NCBI GenBank assembly: GCA_964489695.1
Contig: CAZAZP010000010.1
Span: 1 to 33,675 of the forward strand
DNA length: 33,675 nt
Reading direction: 5' to 3'
DNA from: CAYUXU01 sp964489695
GTDB taxonomy: Bacteria > Bacillota_I > Bacilli_A > Erysipelotrichales > Erysipelotrichaceae
The position numbers and the translations under genes were made by a program. Shown in pieces: positions 30,303 to 33,675 of the stretch. The number at the start of each line of letters is the position of its first letter. Position 1 is the first letter of the stretch. A model generated the notes under the pieces. That model did no database searches and was not told where the DNA came from. It was given only the letters and a program-made list of their open reading frames with translations.

Positions 30303-32452
30303 ACCAACAAGTCATTGTTGGCTATTTTATTAAAACGGTTTATCACAACTATCAATCTGGTTATACTGTAGCGCGATTTTTACTGAAAGATGCGCTGGAT
30401 AGCGAAATTGTGGTGGTTGGAGTTATCCCGAAAATTATCGATGAACTGGCTTATGAATTAACTGGTGAATATTTTGAACATCCAAAATTTGGTTGGCAAT
30501 TTCAAATCACCGGAATTAACCCGTATTTAGTCTCGGAAAAAAGTGCGATTATTAGCTTTTTATCGAGTGCTTTTTTTATTGGGATTGGCACAGTTGTCGC
30601 TGGACGAATTTATGATCACTTCGGTAGTGAAACTTTAACGATCTTACAAGCGGATGTGAATCAAATTGAAACAGTTAGTGGCTTATCTAATAAACAAAAA
30701 CAAGCAGTTATTGCGGGCTTAAATAAAACCAATGATCTTTTAGAAGCCTATGAATTGTTTTCTTTGTTAGGTTTAAATCCCCAATTAATTTATATTATTA
30801 CTAAGATTTTTGGTCAAGCAGCGAGTGAGATTATTAAAGAGAATCCCTATCGCTTAGCTTTTGAAGTCGAAGGAATTGGTTTTAAGACAGCTGATAAAAT
30901 CGCCATGAAGTTAAACTTTCCGTTAGATCATCCTTATCGCTTAGAAGCTGCTTTAACAAGTTTAGCATTAGAATTATGTTTTAGAAGTGGCAATACATTT
31001 ATTAACGAAAAACAACTGGAAGGCGCGTTTCACGCGGAGTTTCCTGAATTTGATTTTGCTTATTATTTAGCGTCAGTTTTAAAGCAAGGGTTATTAGTAA
31101 TGGAAGAAGATCGAATCTTCCATCAAAGTCAATATCAAGCAGAAATTACTATTAGTCGCTTCTTTCAAGGTTTTCCGTTTTCACCCTTGGCTGCGGTTAA
31201 ATTAGATGAATTAACTAAACAGATTGATGCGTTAAGCGAAAAATATAATATTAGTTATGACCAAAGCCAAAAACAAGCTTTATCCACATTGTTTTTAAAA
31301 GATGTGATGATCGTGACTGGTGGGCCAGGTACCGGGAAAACGACAATGGTTAAAGCCATGGTGAATTTATTTCAAATGCTCTATCCAACTGAAAGTGTCG
31401 TGCTTTGTGCGCCAACGGGGCGGGCTGCGAAACGTTTAACTGAATTAACCGCCGCACCAGCCTCAACGATTCATAGTTTATTGGGTTTTGACTTAGAGAC
31501 TAATCGCTTTCGCAAAAACGAAACTGATCCGTTAGCCATTTCGCTATTAATTATTGATGAGTTTTCGATGGTTGATAATTGGCTCTTTGCTAGTTTATTA
31601 AAAGCTTGTTCGCAAGTTAAAAAAATTGTCATCATTGGCGATGATAATCAATTACCATCAGTCTTGCCAGGGAACGTGTTAAGTGATTTAATTTTAGCGC
31701 AATTATTTCCGGTTATTCGACTAACGACGATTTATCGTCAGAAAAAAGGCTCAGGAGTCATTGAATTAGCCCACCAAATAAAAAATGGTCAAGTCGCTGA
31801 TTTAAGTACTTTTAGTGATGTTAAGTTTTATACTGTTGAATATCACGAGCTAAAACAACAGTTAACACAAGTTGTCAAAGAGATTTTTACTTTAGGCTAC
31901 AATTTGGATGAGTTCATTGTTTTAGCACCACGTTATCACTACAACTTAGGGATTGATGATTTAAATGTGCTTTTACAAAATGTTTGTAATCCTGCTAGTG
32001 CTGCGAAACAAGAATTGAATTATGGTTTACGGGTTTTTCGGGAACAGGATAAAGTTATGCAACTAAAGAACCAACCTGATGATGATATTTACAATGGTGA
32101 TATCGGCTTTATTGTCGAAATTAATAATCTTGGGACGACTGAAGTAAATCTGATTGTTGATTTTGATGGCAATTTTGTTAGTTATACCCCGGAGAACTTA
32201 GCGAATTTAACTCATGCTTATTGCGTTTCAATCCATAAGGCGCAAGGTAGTGAGTATCCAATTGTAATTATGCCGATTATTAAAGCCCATCTATTTATGC
32301 TTAATCGCCAGTTACTTTATACTGGCGTAAGTCGAGCGAAACAAGAATTGATTTTATTAGGTAATCCCGCTATTTTTTATCATGCCGCCGCAAAGGCTGT
32401 GCGCCAAACTCGCCAATCGGGTTTAATTAGTCGACTACAAGCGGTGACTTAA
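30299..32452 (+). CDS. recD2: RecD2 family 5'-to-3' DNA helicase
   Basis: 717-residue SF1B helicase, RecD-like but with the N-terminal extension of RecD2, found in bacteria without RecBC partners. The N-terminal OB-like region and helix-hairpin-helix part include FEVEGIGFKTADKIA (about 190-205). Motif I GGPGTGKTTMVKAMV (about 340-354), motif Ia CAPTGRAAKRLTELT, motif II IIDEFSMVDNW, motif III IIGDDNQLPSVLPGNVL, motif IV IYRQ, motif V/VI YCVSIHKAQGSEYPIV and LLYTGVSRAKQEL. In Bacillus RecD2 limits recombination and helps fork progression and mismatch repair. A little shorter than the usual 740-800. Follows the CPBP gene with a 4-base overlap. Confidence 0.95.
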   Translation: MNQQVIVGYFIKTVYHNYQSGYTVARFLLKDALDSEIVVVGVIPKIIDELAYELTGEYFEHPKFGWQFQITGINPYLVSEKSAIISFLSSAFFIGIGTVVAGRIYDHFGSETLTILQADVNQIETVSGLSNKQKQAVIAGLNKTNDLLEAYELFSLLGLNPQLIYIITKIFGQAASEIIKENPYRLAFEVEGIGFKTADKIAMKLNFPLDHPYRLEAALTSLALELCFRSGNTFINEKQLEGAFHAEFPEFDFAYYLASVLKQGLLVMEEDRIFHQSQYQAEITISRFFQGFPFSPLAAVKLDELTKQIDALSEKYNISYDQSQKQALSTLFLKDVMIVTGGPGTGKTTMVKAMVNLFQMLYPTESVVLCAPTGRAAKRLTELTAAPASTIHSLLGFDLETNRFRKNETDPLAISLLIIDEFSMVDNWLFASLLKACSQVKKIVIIGDDNQLPSVLPGNVLSDLILAQLFPVIRLTTIYRQKKGSGVIELAHQIKNGQVADLSTFSDVKFYTVEYHELKQQLTQVVKEIFTLGYNLDEFIVLAPRYHYNLGIDDLNVLLQNVCNPASAAKQELNYGLRVFREQDKVMQLKNQPDDDIYNGDIGFIVEINNLGTTEVNLIVDFDGNFVSYTPENLANLTHAYCVSIHKAQGSEYPIVIMPIIKAHLFMLNRQLLYTGVSRAKQELILLGNPAIFYHAAAKAVRQTRQSGLISRLQAVT

Positions 32453-32479
32453 GGTTTATTTTTCGGCTTGATAAAAAAG

Positions 32480-32488
32480 TGCTATAAT
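32480..32488 (+). promoter_or_regulatory. Extended -10 promoter for nagA
   Basis: TGCTATAAT with TATAAT at 32483-32488; weak T-rich -35 region. Transcript start near 32495, leader about 18 bases with GAGGT ribosome site. Confidence 0.65.
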
Positions 32489-32513
32489 TTAAAGGAAGAA
32501 AAGAGGTAGCAAA

Positions 32514-33665
32514 ATGCTAATTACTAACGGAAGAATATTTTTAGCTGACCGCGTGATTGAAAATGGCTATGTTCAAATTGATAAAACACAAATAGTCGCG
32601 ATCGGTGAGATGAGCCAAGCGCCTAATGATAGCGACATTATTGATGCGCAAGGTCGTAACGTTTGGCCAGGTTTTATTGATCAACATATTCATGGTGCTA
32701 ATGGTGCCGATCACATGGACGCCACAACACAAGCTTTAGCGGATATCGCCACTTTTTTACCAGCTGAAGGCACGACTTCCTATTTAGCTACGACGATGAC
32801 CCAAGCAGTGGATGTAGTGAATGAGGCTTTAGCAGTGATTGAAGATTATCGGGTTAATCATAATGGCCCTGGCCAAGCAGAAATTTTAGGGGTGCATTTA
32901 GAAGGACCTTTCATTTCCAAAAAGCATGTTGGTGCCCAAAATCCAAATTTTGTGATTCAACCAACTAAGGCGGCGTTTGATGTATTTTGGGAAGCTGCTA
33001 ATCACACCATTAAATTAATTACTTATGCGCCAGAAGAAGCCGAAGTAGGCTTTACCGACTATTTGAGAAGTAAAGGTGTTGTTCCATCAATTGGTCACTC
33101 CGATGCGCATTTTACGGAAGTTGAAGCTGAAATACCACATGGTTTATGTAATTTAACCCATTTCCATAATGCTATGACTCCCCATCATCACCGGGAGCCA
33201 GGTGCGGTAACGGCTGGCTTTGTTTATCCCGAACTGCAAGCTGAATTAATCGTTGACGGAATTCACTTAAATCCAGCGGTAGTTAAAGCCACTTATGAAA
33301 TTAAAGGTAGTGATCATATTATTTTAATTACTGATGCGATGCGAGCCAAAGGGTTAGCTGATGGTAAGTATGATTTAGGTGGTCAAGAAGTCACGAAAAT
33401 TGGTAAAGAATGTCGGATTGAAAATGGCGCGTTAGCAGGCTCGGTAGCGGAAATGAATTTCGCTGTGGATAACTTTAAAAAGTTTACTGGCGCAACCTTA
33501 GCTGAGCTGGTAAAAGTTGCTAGTTATAATCCAGCTAGACAATTAGGAGTCTTAGGCCGGAAAGGTAGTATCGCGGTTGGAAAAGACGCCGATATTATTA
33601 TCGTTGACGATGAAATTAATGTTTATTTGGCTATCTGCCGTGGTAAGATTGGTTATCAAAAATAA
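32514..33665 (+). CDS. nagA: N-acetylglucosamine-6-phosphate deacetylase
   Basis: GlcNAc-6-P to GlcN-6-P plus acetate, for amino-sugar catabolism and cell-wall recycling. 383 residues, complete. Amidohydrolase-superfamily barrel: PGFIDQHIHG (the usual HxH), VHLEGPFISKKHVGAQ (metal Glu), SIGHSDA (His), THFHNAMTPHHHREPG (His), VDGIHLNP, ITDAM (catalytic Asp), and C-terminal NPARQLGVLGRKGSIAVGKDADIIIVD. Own promoter after recD2. nagB is not in view; the gene ends ten bases before the window edge. Its link to the island, also possibly acting on acylated amino sugars, is only thematic. Confidence 0.96.
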   Translation: MLITNGRIFLADRVIENGYVQIDKTQIVAIGEMSQAPNDSDIIDAQGRNVWPGFIDQHIHGANGADHMDATTQALADIATFLPAEGTTSYLATTMTQAVDVVNEALAVIEDYRVNHNGPGQAEILGVHLEGPFISKKHVGAQNPNFVIQPTKAAFDVFWEAANHTIKLITYAPEEAEVGFTDYLRSKGVVPSIGHSDAHFTEVEAEIPHGLCNLTHFHNAMTPHHHREPGAVTAGFVYPELQAELIVDGIHLNPAVVKATYEIKGSDHIILITDAMRAKGLADGKYDLGGQEVTKIGKECRIENGALAGSVAEMNFAVDNFKKFTGATLAELVKVASYNPARQLGVLGRKGSIAVGKDADIIIVDDEINVYLAICRGKIGYQK

Positions 33666-33675
33666 AAGCGCTGAG

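Noticed and set aside
1..33675. CRISPR array, insertion sequence, tRNA or rRNA genes
   Set aside because: I saw no regularly spaced repeats, no transposase, and no tRNA- or rRNA-like sequence in any intergenic region on either strand.
1..33675. Alternative genetic code with TGA as Trp
   Set aside because: Several genes end in TGA at family-appropriate positions, and no protein needs TGA read-through.

Overview
The window reads as chromosome of an AT-rich, Gram-positive-type bacterium (Bacillota, Bacilli in the broad sense). The grounds are the gene neighbourhoods yvcK-whiA, gmk-priA-rsmB-rlmN-stp-prkC-rsgA-rpe-thiN and spx / mnmA-recD2, a PASTA Ser/Thr kinase, RqcH, a T-box leader on trpS, a PTS enzyme I, and strong AGGAGG-type ribosome binding sites. 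TGA is used as a stop (rlmN, rpe, spx, CPBP gene) and Trp is TGG, so the code is the standard bacterial one and not that of Mycoplasma. I cannot name the genus. A run of exactly 100 N at 17534-17633 marks a scaffold gap, so this is a draft assembly.

Layout. 1-1500 holds the 3' part of ptsI, closed by a terminator. 1575-5303 is a forward group: YtvI-like permease, yvcK, whiA, trhA. It converges on rqcH (5300-6934, minus). gmk (7053) is divergent from rqcH and has its own promoter and terminator. A tightly packed forward operon, 7695-16705, then runs priA, rsmB, rlmN, stp, prkC, rsgA, rpe, thiN, mostly with overlapping or nearly abutting genes. This region couples replication restart, rRNA modification, ribosome assembly and cell-wall signalling.

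16934-24997 is an accessory catabolic island. A GatY/KbaY-like class II aldolase (minus, interrupted by the N gap) is divergent from a large PRD/EIIB-type regulator. The regulator is followed by a PRD protein fused in frame to a glycine-rich DUF2620-type protein, a small DUF4312-type protein, two Gly/Ala-rich membrane proteins (DUF4311-type, carrying a one-base frameshift, and DUF4310-type), an amidohydrolase/deacetylase, a SelA/DgaE-like PLP enzyme and a DgaF-like KDGP aldolase. From memory this matches the conserved cluster described from Enterococcus faecalis EF_0829-EF_0839 and Aeromonas AHA_3910-3917, whose transport part has no established function. The likely logic is uptake of an acylated amino-sugar acid, deacylation, PLP-dependent deamination to KDGP and cleavage to pyruvate plus glyceraldehyde-3-phosphate, under PTS-dependent control. 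The island is bracketed by two nearly identical stem-loop terminators in the same orientation (16785 and 25065), which is compatible with cassette insertion at a conserved locus.

25112-27664 (minus) holds trpS behind a T-box riboswitch and an APC-family amino-acid permease with a structured leader. 27936-33665 (plus) holds spx, mnmA, a CPBP membrane protease, recD2 and nagA. Several promoters sit unusually close to start codons (ytvI-like, gmk, priA, spx), and rlmN looks leaderless.
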